The position numbers were made by a program, and so were the translations under genes. The notes under the pieces were generated by a model. The model was given only the letters and a program-made list of their open reading frames with translations. It had not been told where the DNA came from and did not search any database. A stretch of DNA of 64,000 nt from Marinoscillum furvescens DSM 4134 (GTDB taxonomy: Bacteria; Bacteroidota; Bacteroidia; Cytophagales; Cyclobacteriaceae), in assembly GCF_003386095.1 (NCBI RefSeq), contig NZ_QREG01000004.1, forward strand, positions 1 to 64,000, read 5' to 3'. Positions 35,097-44,539 of this stretch are shown here, piece by piece (the stretch's first letter is position 1; each line of letters begins with the position of its first letter).

Positions 35097-35723
35097 CTAC
35101 ATGTCTGAGGTGTTGAGCTTCAGAATTTTTATGAAATTTTCATCCAGTATCCAAATAAAGTAAGGGGCCACATTTACCGCTACACCCTCTAGTACCGTTT
35201 TTACGTGGAAGGCCGTCTTGTATATTTTGTTTTCCTTTTCAAAAAACTCATTAATTTGATCGCATGGGATAATCTGAATTTGAGGGACTTTAAGCTCCAG
35301 CTGTACGCCCAGGTATTCAGAGATCTCTTTCATAGATAGCGCCGCTATTACGTTTTCTATTTCAGACATGAAGCCGTGCTTCATGAGTTTGTTTTCCGTT
35401 CGTTTGTCAGACTTAAATTCGTCTGGTAGGCACACAGAATTGATCAGGTCCACTTCATGATCTAAAATCACAAAATAAAAAGCTCCTCTGATATCACCGC
35501 TAAAGACGAGTTTGACGAGGTGTGCCTTAAACCTGCCCAATAGATCCAACTCGCGTATTGGGCGTAAGGGCTCCGTCTCAAAATCCACTATAGGGGCGTT
35601 GATTCTTATCTTGAGCATTTTCTCCATTGACTGCACGGCCTTCTCCATGGCATTGTGCACCATCTCAGAGATGATTTCTCTTTGTTCTTCAGTGAGGCGA
35701 TGAGTAGGGTATACTGTAGACAA
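35097..35723 (-). CDS. CheC-like phosphatase (second copy, opposite strand)
   Basis: A 208-aa paralogue of the CheC-like protein at 29846. It keeps E-x2-N-x22-P (EIEN, then 22 residues to the Pro of KVPQI) and the C-terminal PYFIWILDEN segment. It is convergent with the PP2C gene, with only 2 nt between stop codons, and is transcribed toward the cluster. Its own promoter would let the cell tune CheY-P removal apart from the main operon. Confidence 0.72.
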   Translation of the reverse strand: MSTVYPTHRLTEEQREIISEMVHNAMEKAVQSMEKMLKIRINAPIVDFETEPLRPIRELDLLGRFKAHLVKLVFSGDIRGAFYFVILDHEVDLINSVCLPDEFKSDKRTENKLMKHGFMSEIENVIAALSMKEISEYLGVQLELKVPQIQIIPCDQINEFFEKENKIYKTAFHVKTVLEGVAVNVAPYFIWILDENFIKILKLNTSDM

Positions 35724-35860
35724 AGTTGTAGGATTAACGATTTATTCTGCGAGTGTAAATATAATAAGAAGCGTGTGTCCTGTAGGTTAAGTTTTTTGAT
35801 GGGCTATGTATAAGACGGTAGCTGAGGTAAAAGGTTTATATCGGCCAGGTGGCGAATATA

Positions 35861-35895
35861 AAAAAAGGCCCTTGATATAAAATCAAGAGCCTTTT
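35861..35895 (-). terminator. Intrinsic terminator of the accB-accC operon
   Basis: The arms 35863-35876 and 35882-35895 pair over 14 positions with one mismatch, with a short AT loop. On the minus strand the hairpin ends in a T-run (A-run 35861-35866 on the plus strand). Confidence 0.85.
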
Positions 35896-35914
35896 GAATG
35901 TATTAGTACTGATC

Positions 35915-37258
35915 TTAAAGATCAGAAAAGTCGAATGTATCGAGGAATTTAGTTGTGAAATTCCCTGATTTAAATGACGGGTCGTCCATGAGCTTAATGT
36001 GAAACGGTATAGTGGTTTTGATGCCCTCTATGACCATTTCCTGAAGCGCTCGTTTCATACGCACGATAGCTTCCTCTCTAGTTTGTCCAGTCACGATCAG
36101 TTTCGCAATCATGGAGTCGTAGAAAGGAGGAATAACATATCCGGCGTACACATGGCTATCTACTCGCACTCCATGTCCACCAGGGAGATGCAGGTTGGTG
36201 ATTTTGCCAGGGCTTGGGCGGAAGTCATTGGCTGGATCTTCAGCATTGATACGACACTCTATAGAGTGCAACTGAGGGTAGTAGTTTCTTCCAGAGATTT
36301 CTACTCCAGCAGCCACTTTTATTTGTTCTTTGATCAGGTCAAAGTCCGTTACCTCTTCAGTGATCGGATGCTCTACCTGAATACGAGTATTCATCTCCAT
36401 AAAGTAGAAGTCTCCGTGTTTGTCCACGAGGAATTCCACGGTACCAGCTCCTTCATATTTGATGGCTTCAGCACCTTTGATAGCTGCCTGTCCCATCTTT
36501 TCACGAAGCTCCTGAGAAACGATCGGAGAAGGGGTTTCTTCTACCAGTTTTTGGTGTCTTCGCTGTATGGAGCAATCACGCTCAGACAGGTGGCAAGCCT
36601 TTCCTCTACTGTCACCTATGATTTGGATTTCAACGTGACGAGGCTCTTCTACAAATTTCTCAAGATAGAGTCCATCGTTGCCAAACGCTGCACCAGCTTC
36701 CTGGCGTGCGTCATCCCAGGCTTTTTTAAATTCGCTCTTATCTTTCACCAGGCGCATACCCTTACCTCCACCACCAGCGGTAGCTTTTAGCATGATAGGG
36801 TATCCGGCTTCCTCTGCTATGGCCATGCCTTCTTCTATAGAGCTTAGAAGCCCTTCCGAACCAGGAATGGTAGGAACGCCAGCTTCTTTCATGGTAGCCT
36901 TGGCTGTAGCCTTGTCACCCATGGCGTTGATCATATCAGCCGATGCACCGATAAACTTGATGCCGTATTCTGTGCATACTCGTGAAAATTCGGCGTTTTC
37001 TGCTAGAAAGCCATATCCAGGATGGATTGCATCCGCATTTGTGATTTCAGCAGCAGAAATGATTTGAGGAATTTTCAGGTATGAATCTTTACTTGCGGCA
37101 GGTCCGATACACACGGCCTCATCCGCAAATCTCACATGAAGGCTGTCTCGATCTGCAGCTGAATATACAGCTACCGTCTTGATGCCCATTTCCTTACACG
37201 TTCTAATGATACGTAAGGCAATTTCGCCGCGGTTGGCTATAAGTATTTTATTGAACAC
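35915..37258 (-). CDS. accC: Acetyl-CoA carboxylase, biotin carboxylase subunit
   Basis: A 447-aa biotin carboxylase that carboxylates BCCP-biotin with ATP and bicarbonate, the first step of fatty acid synthesis. It shows [12 protein letters not shown] at the start, [12 protein letters not shown] (ATP-grasp glycine loop), [13 protein letters not shown] and [15 protein letters not shown]. It is last in the run from DUF177 to accC and directly follows accB. Confidence 0.96.
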   Translation of the reverse strand: MFNKILIANRGEIALRIIRTCKEMGIKTVAVYSAADRDSLHVRFADEAVCIGPAASKDSYLKIPQIISAAEITNADAIHPGYGFLAENAEFSRVCTEYGIKFIGASADMINAMGDKATAKATMKEAGVPTIPGSEGLLSSIEEGMAIAEEAGYPIMLKATAGGGGKGMRLVKDKSEFKKAWDDARQEAGAAFGNDGLYLEKFVEEPRHVEIQIIGDSRGKACHLSERDCSIQRRHQKLVEETPSPIVSQELREKMGQAAIKGAEAIKYEGAGTVEFLVDKHGDFYFMEMNTRIQVEHPITEEVTDFDLIKEQIKVAAGVEISGRNYYPQLHSIECRINAEDPANDFRPSPGKITNLHLPGGHGVRVDSHVYAGYVIPPFYDSMIAKLIVTGQTREEAIVRMKRALQEMVIEGIKTTIPFHIKLMDDPSFKSGNFTTKFLDTFDFSDL

Positions 37259-37277
37259 AGTGATTCGCAGTTTAAAG

Positions 37278-37754
37278 TTATGAAGGATCTACCAGGAAGA
37301 GTGGTTGGTCATACTCTACAGGTTCGGCGTTTTCCACCAATACTTTCACGATTTTTCCAGCAACTTCTGATTCTATTTCATTGAAGAGTTTCATGGCTTC
37401 AATGATGCATACTGTGTCTCCTTTGGAGATGGTGTCTCCTACATTTACAAATGGACCAGACTCTGGGTTTGCTGATCTGTAGAAAGTACCAATCATAGGT
37501 GATTTAACCGTGATAAGGTTGGAGTCATTTGCTGGAGCGTCTGCTTTAGGAGCCTCAGCTGCTGGTGCAGGAGCTGCAGCCGGTGCTGGCGCGGGAGCCG
37601 GAGCAGGTGCTGGAGCTGCCGCAGGTACAGATACTGTGGCCTGTGGAGTAGATCGCTTCACATTGATTTTAAACTCTTCAGTCTCGATATTGACCTCTTC
37701 AAGGCCTGATCCTGAGATGAAATCTATTAAATCACGAATTTCTTTTGCTTTCAT
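37278..37754 (-). CDS. accB: Acetyl-CoA carboxylase, biotin carboxyl carrier protein
   Basis: 158 aa from the ATG at 37754 (MKAKEIRDL). The frame is open for 15 more codons upstream, but MKAKEIR matches the usual BCCP start. Between the N-terminal helix and the biotinyl domain lies a flexible Ala/Pro linker (about residues 48-75). The biotin attachment site is the Lys of EAMKL. It pairs with accC 19 nt downstream. Confidence 0.95.
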   Translation of the reverse strand: MKAKEIRDLIDFISGSGLEEVNIETEEFKINVKRSTPQATVSVPAAAPAPAPAPAPAPAAAPAPAAEAPKADAPANDSNLITVKSPMIGTFYRSANPESGPFVNVGDTISKGDTVCIIEAMKLFNEIESEVAGKIVKVLVENAEPVEYDQPLFLVDPS

Positions 37755-37838
37755 ACTATGAGCATTTTTGGTTGAATTGGTACGCATAGAAATGCGCACC
37801 AGGCTTGTTATGTCTAGTCCGGTTAAAGGTAATTATTT

Positions 37839-38402
37839 TTATTTTACTCGCTCCACGTAGGAGTTGGTCAGGGTGTTGATCTTGATGACCTCATCCTGAT
37901 CAATAAACAAGGGTACCTGTACAGTAGCACCTGTCTCCATTTCTGCAGGCTTCGTTGCATTGGTTGCCGTATCGCCTTTTAGGCCAGGCTCGGTATATAC
38001 TACCTTCAATACCACGTGCTGAGGGAGCTCCACACCCAATACTTTTTCCTCTTCTGCATGGAAGAGAATTTCTACTTCCTGACCATCTTTTAAAAACTGT
38101 GGCGCATTGATCAGGTTTTCCTGCACTGGGATTTGCTCAAATGTGTTGCTGTCCATGAAATGGTAGCCCATGTCATCTTTAAACAAAAACTGGTAATCTC
38201 GTCGCTCAACACGAGCGGTGGTCACTTTATGACCTGAAGTAAACGTGTTGTCGATTACTTTTCCAGTGGTAAGGCTCTTGAGTTTTGTTCTCACGAATGC
38301 AGGGCCCTTGCCTGGTTTTACATGCTGGAATTCGACGATACTGAACAGGTCGTGGTTAAACTCTATTACCAGTCCATTTCGAAAGTCTGCAGTTGTTGCC
38401 AT
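37839..38402 (-). CDS. efp: Elongation factor P
   Basis: A 187-aa translation factor that relieves ribosome stalling at polyproline. It has KOW and two OB-type domains. The tip loop [13 protein letters not shown] carries Lys32 at the position modified in many bacteria. The modification enzymes are not in the window. It lies between fabH and accB, a common order. Confidence 0.96.
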   Translation of the reverse strand: MATTADFRNGLVIEFNHDLFSIVEFQHVKPGKGPAFVRTKLKSLTTGKVIDNTFTSGHKVTTARVERRDYQFLFKDDMGYHFMDSNTFEQIPVQENLINAPQFLKDGQEVEILFHAEEEKVLGVELPQHVVLKVVYTEPGLKGDTATNATKPAEMETGATVQVPLFIDQDEVIKINTLTNSYVERVK

Positions 38403-38417
38403 GATGTATAGTAAGGT

Positions 38418-39416
38418 TTATTTTGGATCGTATGCCCATTTCACCCAGGTAGCTCCCCAGGTAAATCCACCACCGAATGCTGCTAAGATGACATTGTCAC
38501 CTTTTTTGAGCTGCGACTCATAGTCCCAAAGACAGAGGGGTAGTGTTCCTGCTGTGGTGTTTCCATATCGGTCTATGTTGAGCATCACTTTGTCGTCACC
38601 CACACCCATTCTGCGAGCCGTAGCATCGATGATGCGTTTGTTGGCCTGGTGAGGTACGAGCCATGAGATGTCATCTCCCGAGAGGTTGTTTTTTTCCATG
38701 ACCTCTGCAGCTACATCTGCCATATTGGTAACGGCAAATTTAAACACCGTGGAGCCTTCCTGATAAGCAAAGTGCTCACGGTTAGCTACTGTTTCAGCAG
38801 TGGCTGGCTTGCGGCTACCACCGGCTTTCATGTGGAGGTATGGGGCTCCTGATCCGTCAGATTTGAGGATGGAGCTCATGACGCCTACTTCTTCTGTAGT
38901 AGGTTCTAGTAGAGCTGCACCACCTCCATCACCGAAAATGATGCAAGTGGTACGGTCTGTGTAATCGATGATGGAAGACATTTTGTCTGCACCGATTACG
39001 ATTACTTTTTTGTGCATCCCAGTTTCGATAAACTGAGCTCCAGTAGCGAGTGCGTAGAGAAAACCTGAACAGGCAGCACTTAGGTCATAACCAAAGGCAT
39101 TTTTGGCTCCAACCATATCTGCTACCAGATTGGCAGTAGCCGGGAAAGGCATATCGGGTGTCACCGTGGCACAGATAATAAGGTCTATTTCCTCTGGATT
39201 TGTGTTTGTCTTCTCCAGTAGTCCTTTTACCGCTTCTGCCCCGATTACCGAGGTGCCCTGGTTTTCACCTTTGAGAATGCGTCTTTCTTTGATGCCAGTA
39301 CGTGTCTGGATCCATTCATCGTTGGTATCGACCATGGTTTCCAGTTCCTGATTGGTCAGTACATAGTCAGGTACATATCCATGTACCCCTGTGATTGCCG
39401 CTCGGATTTTACTCAT
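38418..39416 (-). CDS. fabH: 3-oxoacyl-ACP synthase III
   Basis: A 332-aa KASIII enzyme that condenses acetyl-CoA or another acyl-CoA primer with malonyl-ACP to start fatty acid synthesis. The catalytic triad is visible as Cys in [11 protein letters not shown], His in VPHQANKRI and Asn in RYGNTTAGT. The operon setting with rpmF, efp and accBC is typical. Confidence 0.96.
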   Translation of the reverse strand: MSKIRAAITGVHGYVPDYVLTNQELETMVDTNDEWIQTRTGIKERRILKGENQGTSVIGAEAVKGLLEKTNTNPEEIDLIICATVTPDMPFPATANLVADMVGAKNAFGYDLSAACSGFLYALATGAQFIETGMHKKVIVIGADKMSSIIDYTDRTTCIIFGDGGGAALLEPTTEEVGVMSSILKSDGSGAPYLHMKAGGSRKPATAETVANREHFAYQEGSTVFKFAVTNMADVAAEVMEKNNLSGDDISWLVPHQANKRIIDATARRMGVGDDKVMLNIDRYGNTTAGTLPLCLWDYESQLKKGDNVILAAFGGGFTWGATWVKWAYDPK

Positions 39417-39440
39417 GCTGTTTTTTTTGTTTGGCCGAAG

Positions 39441-39632
39441 TTAAGCCAAAACTTCTTTTTCCATCACCACTTTACCTTTATAGTAAAGTTTACCTTCGTG
39501 CCAGAATGCTCTGTGAGGTAGGTGCGGCTCGCCAGTAGCCTGGCAAATCACGTAGCTCTTAGGGGTAGCTTTTACGTGCGTTCTTCTCTTGTCCCTTCTA
39601 GTCCTCGAAATTTTTCTCTTAGGATGCGCCAT
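39441..39632 (-). CDS. rpmF: 50S ribosomal protein L32
   Basis: A 63-aa basic ribosomal protein with the family start [19 protein letters not shown]. The zinc-ribbon cysteines of some L32 forms are reduced here (one Cys in YVICQATGE), so it appears to be the zinc-free type. It lies 9 nt after the DUF177 gene, the usual pair. Confidence 0.95.
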   Translation of the reverse strand: MAHPKRKISRTRRDKRRTHVKATPKSYVICQATGEPHLPHRAFWHEGKLYYKGKVVMEKEVLA

Positions 39633-39641
39633 TTTATTGTA

Positions 39642-40175
39642 TTATTTATTGTCTTTCAATTTTTTTAATGCTTCCCAGCGAGGGTCTACCGTTTCTTCAT
39701 TTTCTTCCGGTTCGTCTCCCTGTGAAGTGTATATCATATCTGGCTGCTCATCTTCCTGCCCTTCGTAACGAGGGTGCAGTTTTTTCATGGGTACAGCCAC
39801 ATTGATAAACTCATATATATACTCACTGACATCTATAGTAGGGGTGTCACCTTTGATCACCAATACTTCTTCACTCAATGAGTAGTTCTCTTCCCCAAAC
39901 TTGATGATCAACTGTTCATCAAGCTGGATGGGATAGTCAAAAGTATCAAGGCTACGATCACACGTGAGCTCTATTTTCACATCTATGTGAAAGTCTAGCG
40001 TCATCATTGTGGCCGTCTTGTCTAGCAAAAGCTTGCAAGTGCCAGATCCTTTTTCAATTAGGCTGTGCTCATGAAGTTGGAACAAACGCTCATCAATTTT
40101 GAACTCAAACTCGTGTTGCTTGAGGCCTAAATTGAATATATCTATGTGAAATTCCTTCAAACTGTTCATGCACAC
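39642..40175 (-). CDS. DUF177 (YceD-like) protein
   Basis: A 177-aa protein of the DUF177/YceD family, nearly always next to rpmF and linked in some bacteria to 23S rRNA accumulation. It has a cysteine in VKIELTCDRSL and an acidic C-terminal tail ending VDPRWEALKKLKDNK. The ATG at 40169 (MNSLKEFHID) is an equally good start, two codons later. It is the first gene of the fatty acid/translation operon. Confidence 0.88.
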   Translation of the reverse strand: MCMNSLKEFHIDIFNLGLKQHEFEFKIDERLFQLHEHSLIEKGSGTCKLLLDKTATMMTLDFHIDVKIELTCDRSLDTFDYPIQLDEQLIIKFGEENYSLSEEVLVIKGDTPTIDVSEYIYEFINVAVPMKKLHPRYEGQEDEQPDMIYTSQGDEPEENEETVDPRWEALKKLKDNK

Positions 40176-40201
40176 TCGCCTTCTATCCGCCTAAAGAACC
40201 G

Positions 40202-40209
40202 CAAATTTA
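40202..40209 (-). promoter_or_regulatory. -7 box of the DUF177-rpmF-fabH-efp-accBC operon
   Basis: On the minus strand TAAATTTG is a perfect TAnnTTTG box, about 27 nt before the DUF177 start, with a T-run about 19-20 nt upstream in place of the -33 TTTG. Confidence 0.55.
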
Positions 40210-40251
40210 GAAATAAACGAGATATAAAAAAACTAAAATAAGGGTGTAGTT

Positions 40252-41277
40252 TCAATTGTGTTCCTTCCGGGCTCTTACAATATCAGCAGCCATGTAAATG
40301 GCCTGGCGCATAGATGATTCACTGGCTTGACCTTTGCCAGCAAGTGGAAAGGCGGTGCCGTGATCGGGAGAGGTACGGATAAAACTCAATCCCGCAGTGA
40401 AATTTACCCCGTTGCCAAAGGCAATGCTTTTAAATGGAATAAGCCCCTGATCGTGATACATAGCCAAAATACCATCGAAACTTCGATATTGCGGACTACC
40501 GAAAAAGCCATCTGCCGGGAATGGTCCAAAAACCAGATTACCTTTTTCTTTAAATTCCTTGATTACTGGTTCTATGATCAATTCTTCTTCACTGCCGAGG
40601 AGACCATTTTCTCCAGCATGAGGGTTGAGCCCAAGCACACCTACACGCGGCTTTTTTATGCCAAAGTCCTTTTTTAAGGATTTGATCATTAGCTGGAGTT
40701 TGTCACGTACCAGGTCCTTGTTGAGTTTGGTGGCTACATCTTTCAGCGGAATGTGGCCTGTGACTACTCCGATGCGTACTTCCTCTGAGACCATAAACAT
40801 CAGGCTGTCGCTGGCACCATCTTCTTTGGTTAGGTATTCTGTGTGCCCGGGGAAGTTAAATTCCTCCGTTTGAGCCAGGTCTTTACTCAGAGGAGCTGTA
40901 ACCAATGCGTTTAAATGTCCGGCTTTTAAGTCTTCGAGTGCTCGCTTTAGCGAAAGCACGGCATACTCTCCGCCGGTTTTGTTGGGCTGGCCTGGAGTGA
41001 CTTCTATGTGCTGTTCGTTAAGGTTGAGCACATTTACCTTGCGATGGTGAATCTTATCAATGGTTTTGGTTTGGTTGTAATTGAAGTTTTTGAGGTCCAG
41101 TTCTTTTCGGTAGTAAGAGATCACACGTCCGTCTGCATAGATTACGGGTGTGAGGTGGCGTAGGATGCGGTTGTCGGTGAGTGCCTTGATCACTACCTCG
41201 GGGCCTATGCCATTGATATCGCCAATTGAAATGCCGATCAAAGGTTTATTATCTGTATTGCGGGAAGATTCACTCAT
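40252..41277 (-). CDS. pdxA: 4-hydroxythreonine-4-phosphate dehydrogenase
   Basis: A 341-aa enzyme of the DXP-dependent pyridoxal phosphate pathway. It has PLIGISIGDINGIGPEVV at the start and the metal-binding region TAPLSK, LNPHAGENG and MYHDQGLIPFK. I chose the ATG at 41277 (MSESSRNTDN); a 25-codon extension upstream would run into the divergent rsmA gene and has no family similarity. Confidence 0.94.
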   Translation of the reverse strand: MSESSRNTDNKPLIGISIGDINGIGPEVVIKALTDNRILRHLTPVIYADGRVISYYRKELDLKNFNYNQTKTIDKIHHRKVNVLNLNEQHIEVTPGQPNKTGGEYAVLSLKRALEDLKAGHLNALVTAPLSKDLAQTEEFNFPGHTEYLTKEDGASDSLMFMVSEEVRIGVVTGHIPLKDVATKLNKDLVRDKLQLMIKSLKKDFGIKKPRVGVLGLNPHAGENGLLGSEEELIIEPVIKEFKEKGNLVFGPFPADGFFGSPQYRSFDGILAMYHDQGLIPFKSIAFGNGVNFTAGLSFIRTSPDHGTAFPLAGKGQASESSMRQAIYMAADIVRARKEHN

Positions 41278-41332
41278 AATTTTGGCAATTTTACAGCTTC
41301 GAAAATACAAATGATTTAAAACTTCAGCGCTT

Positions 41333-42094
41333 TTGAAACACGTTTCGCCCAAAAAACATCTCGGTCAGCATTTTTTAAAGGATGAAAACATCGCTCAGAA
41401 AATAGTAAATGCGCTGATAGGCAAAGCTGCAGGTACTCTTATAGAAGTAGGGCCGGGTACGGGAGTGCTTACCAAATATTTACTCGACGAAAGTATCCAT
41501 CTCCGTGCTATGGACGTGGACAAGGAGTCGGTAAGCTATCTGAAAGAAGTTTACCCTGAGCATGAAGCGAAATTTGTTTTAGAAGATTTTCTTAAAACAG
41601 ATTTAAAAGCATTGGATGCGCCTATAGCTGTAATTGGAAACTTTCCGTACAACATTTCTTCGCAGTTGTTTTTTAAAATATGGGATCATCGCAATGAGGT
41701 GGAAGAAGTGGTTTGCATGATTCAAAAAGAAGTAGCGGATCGTATTGTGGCCAGGGAAGGGAATAAGACTTATGGAATATTAAGTGTATTGCTTCAGGCA
41801 TTCTACGACATAGAGTATTTGTTTACTGTGCCCAGGGGTGTTTTTAACCCACCACCTAAAGTACTCTCTGCAGTGATACGCCTCAAACGAAACGATGTAA
41901 CCCGGCTGACCTGTGATGAGGTGCTATTTAAACGTGTAGTGAAAGCGGGTTTCGGAAAACGTCGCAAGACCTTGCGCAACGCCCTAAAAGACCTAAATTT
42001 GGCCTTCGCTACAGACGCTCCCGTGTTTGACCAGCGAGCCGAGCAGCTTTCAGTAGAAGAGTTTGTACAACTGACCAATCAAATTTCGTCATGA
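41333..42094 (+). CDS. rsmA: 16S rRNA dimethyladenosine transferase
   Basis: A 253-aa methyltransferase (KsgA) that dimethylates A1518 and A1519 of 16S rRNA late in 30S assembly. It has KKHLGQHFLKDENIA, EVGPGTGVLT and GNFPYNISS. The start codon is TTG at 41333: an in-frame stop lies 21 nt upstream at 41312-41314 and there is no ATG before the conserved KHLGQHF block, so the rare start is well supported. It is divergent from pdxA with a 55-nt gap, and its 3' end overlaps mgtE by 4 nt. Confidence 0.94.
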   Translation: MKHVSPKKHLGQHFLKDENIAQKIVNALIGKAAGTLIEVGPGTGVLTKYLLDESIHLRAMDVDKESVSYLKEVYPEHEAKFVLEDFLKTDLKALDAPIAVIGNFPYNISSQLFFKIWDHRNEVEEVVCMIQKEVADRIVAREGNKTYGILSVLLQAFYDIEYLFTVPRGVFNPPPKVLSAVIRLKRNDVTRLTCDEVLFKRVVKAGFGKRRKTLRNALKDLNLAFATDAPVFDQRAEQLSVEEFVQLTNQISS

Positions 42095-43458
42095 ACGAAA
42101 CGATCATGCAATTTGAGCTTTCCAAGGAATATCTTGAGCGTTTTCAGCAGGCACTCAATGAGCAGGATGCGGAGTTTATCCGAAGCTCATTAGAGGGCGT
42201 GAACCCCGCAGATATTACGGCTCTGTTGTATGAGTTTGATGCGGAGGAATGTAAGTATGTGTTTAGTCTCCTCCCCAAAGAAGTAGATGCTGCCATTCTC
42301 AACGACCTGGAAGATGATTTGCGCGAGCGTTTTATTTCAGAGTTTAGTCCTGAAGAACTGGCCCAATACCTCGAGCATCTAGACTCTGATGATGGTGCAG
42401 ACATCCTCTATCAGATGTCCATCAAAAAGCGTGAGGAGGTGATCAAATACATCGAAAACGAAGAAAAGGCCAGCAACATACTGGATCTCCTTCGCTACGA
42501 TGAAGATGTGGCTGGTGGACTCATGGCCAAGGAGCTCATCAAAGCCAACATCAACTGGACCATCCTGCAATGTATAGAGGAGATTCGCAAACAGGCTGAG
42601 AATGTCCAGAAAATCTACTCTGTATATGTAGTAGACAACCTGGGAAAGCTGGTGGGCAAGGTTTCTCTAAAGCGCATTATTCTGGCTGAAGATGGCGTGA
42701 AGATCGCAGATATCTATGATGATACCGTAGTGTCTGTAGAAACTTATATGGAAGATGAAGAGGTGGCACAGATCATGCAGAAATATGATTTGGAAGCCGT
42801 GCCAGTGGTCAATGCACGTGGTAAGCTAGTGGGGCGTATTACCATCGATGATGTGATCGATGTGATCACAGAAATGGCCGAGGAAGAACGTCAGATGATG
42901 GCTGGTATCAGCTCTGATGTGGAAGAGGACGATACGGTATGGATGCTCTCCAAAGCCCGGCTGCCCTGGCTCATAGTGGGTATGGTGGGTGGATTGGCTG
43001 GAGCCCAGTTTATTGGATTGTTTAAAGGGGATATCGCCCTGATTCCGGCTTTGGCATTTTTTATCCCACTCATTACAGCTACGGGGGGAAACGTAGGCAT
43101 ACAATCATCGTCTATCGTTGTGCAGAGTCTGGCCAACCCGAATGTGTTTTCCGACGGGCTGTTGCGCAGGCTAATGAAAGTGCTCTTTGTAGCCGTGGTA
43201 AACGGAGTGATTTTGGCGCTGATGGTGTTTGGAGTAGTGATGCTCTTCAATCGCAATGAGCCCCTTGCCGCTACTGTTTCTATCGCACTGTTTAGTGTGG
43301 TGCTACTGGCATCTTTTATGGGTACGATCACTCCATTGGTGTTGGACAAGTTTGGAATCAATCCAGCACTGGCATCAGGCCCATTTATCACTACAGCGAA
43401 CGATTTGCTGGGTTTGGCCGTTTATTTTTCCGTCGCACATTTGCTATATAACTTATGA
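42091..43458 (+). CDS. mgtE: Magnesium transporter MgtE
   Basis: A 455-aa inner-membrane Mg2+ channel. It has a helical N domain (about 10-130), paired CBS domains (about 135-260), a connecting helix, then five membrane segments with the pore motif TATGGNVGIQSSS and the late PFITTANDLLGL. The cytosolic domains sense Mg2+ and gate the pore. It is coupled to rsmA (ATGA overlap) and to the next dehydrogenase gene. Confidence 0.95.
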   Translation: MNETIMQFELSKEYLERFQQALNEQDAEFIRSSLEGVNPADITALLYEFDAEECKYVFSLLPKEVDAAILNDLEDDLRERFISEFSPEELAQYLEHLDSDDGADILYQMSIKKREEVIKYIENEEKASNILDLLRYDEDVAGGLMAKELIKANINWTILQCIEEIRKQAENVQKIYSVYVVDNLGKLVGKVSLKRIILAEDGVKIADIYDDTVVSVETYMEDEEVAQIMQKYDLEAVPVVNARGKLVGRITIDDVIDVITEMAEEERQMMAGISSDVEEDDTVWMLSKARLPWLIVGMVGGLAGAQFIGLFKGDIALIPALAFFIPLITATGGNVGIQSSSIVVQSLANPNVFSDGLLRRLMKVLFVAVVNGVILALMVFGVVMLFNRNEPLAATVSIALFSVVLLASFMGTITPLVLDKFGINPALASGPFITTANDLLGLAVYFSVAHLLYNL

Positions 43459-44411
43459 ACCAACCAACTAATAATCGAGTGCTTATCGTGGATCAAATGC
43501 ACGATAGCGTGGAACGCCTGTTTACCGAAGCTGGTTTTGAGCCAGATTACCGGCCAGATATCAAACCTGCTGAAGTGCTGGACATCATCCACCAGTATGG
43601 AGGAGTGGTAGTACGCAGCAAAATGGCTATTGATAAGTCTTTTTTAGATGCTGCGGTAAACTTGAGATTTGTGGCCCGAGCAGGTGCGGGTATCGATAAG
43701 ATAGACTACCCATACCTTACAGAGAAAGGCGTGAAACTGGTCAACGCGCCAGAAGGCAACCGGGACGCTCTTGGTGAACATGCTATTGGGATGTTGCTCA
43801 ATTTGTTTCACCGCCTGGATAAAGGCAACCGAGAGGTGAGAGACATGATCTGGGACCGTGAGGGCAATAGAGGCTTTGAAGTAAAAGGCAAGACAATTGG
43901 AATCTTTGGTTTCGGATTTATGGGCTCCGCATTTGCGGAAAAGCTTCGCGGGTTTTCGTGCAGGGTGCTAGCTTATGACAAGTACAAAACGGATCTTTCC
44001 AACGAATACGTAGAGCAGGTAGACCTGGAAACCTTCTTTAGAGAAGTAGAGATATTGAGTATACACGTGCCTCTTACTGCCGAAACCAGATTCTTGTTTG
44101 ATGAGGCTTATCTGGAGCGTTTTCAAAACTTAAAAGTAGTGGTCAACACCAGCCGTGGTGAGGTGTTGAAACTCTCAGCGCTCAATAAGCTACTGGCAGA
44201 AGGTAAGCTGCTGGGGGCAGCACTGGATGTGTTGGAAAATGAAAAGCTGAAGACACTCACTGAAGAGCAACAGCAGGATTTTGATACACTGAGAGCATTT
44301 GGAAACGTGATACTAAGTCCCCATGTAGGTGGGTGGACATTTGAGTCTTACGAACGCATCAATGAGGTGTTGGTTTCCAAGTTGCAGGCCGAAGGGCTGG
44401 CGCATGTGTAA
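43455..44411 (+). CDS. D-2-hydroxyacid dehydrogenase (phosphoglycerate dehydrogenase-like)
   Basis: A 318-aa NAD-dependent dehydrogenase. It has the nucleotide-binding loop GIFGFGFMGSAFAEKL, the catalytic Arg in NTSRGEVL and the catalytic His in LSPHVGGWT. No ACT regulatory domain is present. Serine biosynthesis (SerA-like) is possible, but the substrate cannot be fixed from sequence. Its start overlaps mgtE by 4 nt. Confidence 0.88.
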   Translation: MNQPTNNRVLIVDQMHDSVERLFTEAGFEPDYRPDIKPAEVLDIIHQYGGVVVRSKMAIDKSFLDAAVNLRFVARAGAGIDKIDYPYLTEKGVKLVNAPEGNRDALGEHAIGMLLNLFHRLDKGNREVRDMIWDREGNRGFEVKGKTIGIFGFGFMGSAFAEKLRGFSCRVLAYDKYKTDLSNEYVEQVDLETFFREVEILSIHVPLTAETRFLFDEAYLERFQNLKVVVNTSRGEVLKLSALNKLLAEGKLLGAALDVLENEKLKTLTEEQQQDFDTLRAFGNVILSPHVGGWTFESYERINEVLVSKLQAEGLAHV

Positions 44412-44415
44412 TGGA

Positions 44416-44447
44416 ATTGTGAATCAGCAGCAAAAAAATTATATTTG
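44416..44447 (+). promoter_or_regulatory. Promoter of the greA leader
   Basis: ATTG (44416-44419) and the perfect -7 box TATATTTG (44440-44447) are 20 nt apart. Transcription should start near 44453, upstream of the hairpin at 44481 and about 87 nt before the greA start. Confidence 0.6.
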
Positions 44448-44480
44448 CGTCCACCAAGCATATACGAAAGAAACCATAAG

Positions 44481-44513
44481 AGAAGGCGGTCCATCTGGGC
44501 CGTTCTTTTTTAT
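44481..44513 (+). terminator. Terminator in the greA leader
   Basis: CGGTCC (44487-44492) pairs with GGGCCG (44497-44502), and AGAA pairs with TTCT around a 2-nt bulge, leading into a run of six T (44506-44511). It lies between a good promoter (44416-44447) and greA. It may end the upstream dehydrogenase transcript, act as an attenuator in the greA leader, or do both. Confidence 0.7.
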
Positions 44514-44539
44514 TTATAAGTAGGTAAAAGAAAACGAAA

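Noticed and set aside
35999-36790. A 263-codon plus-strand ORF over accC.
   Set aside because: It lies wholly antisense to a well-conserved biotin carboxylase gene and encodes no recognisable domain, so it is a shadow frame.
37540-37650. GC-rich repetitive stretch considered as a possible mobile or repeat element.
   Set aside because: It encodes the Ala/Pro linker of the biotin carrier protein, a usual feature of that family.
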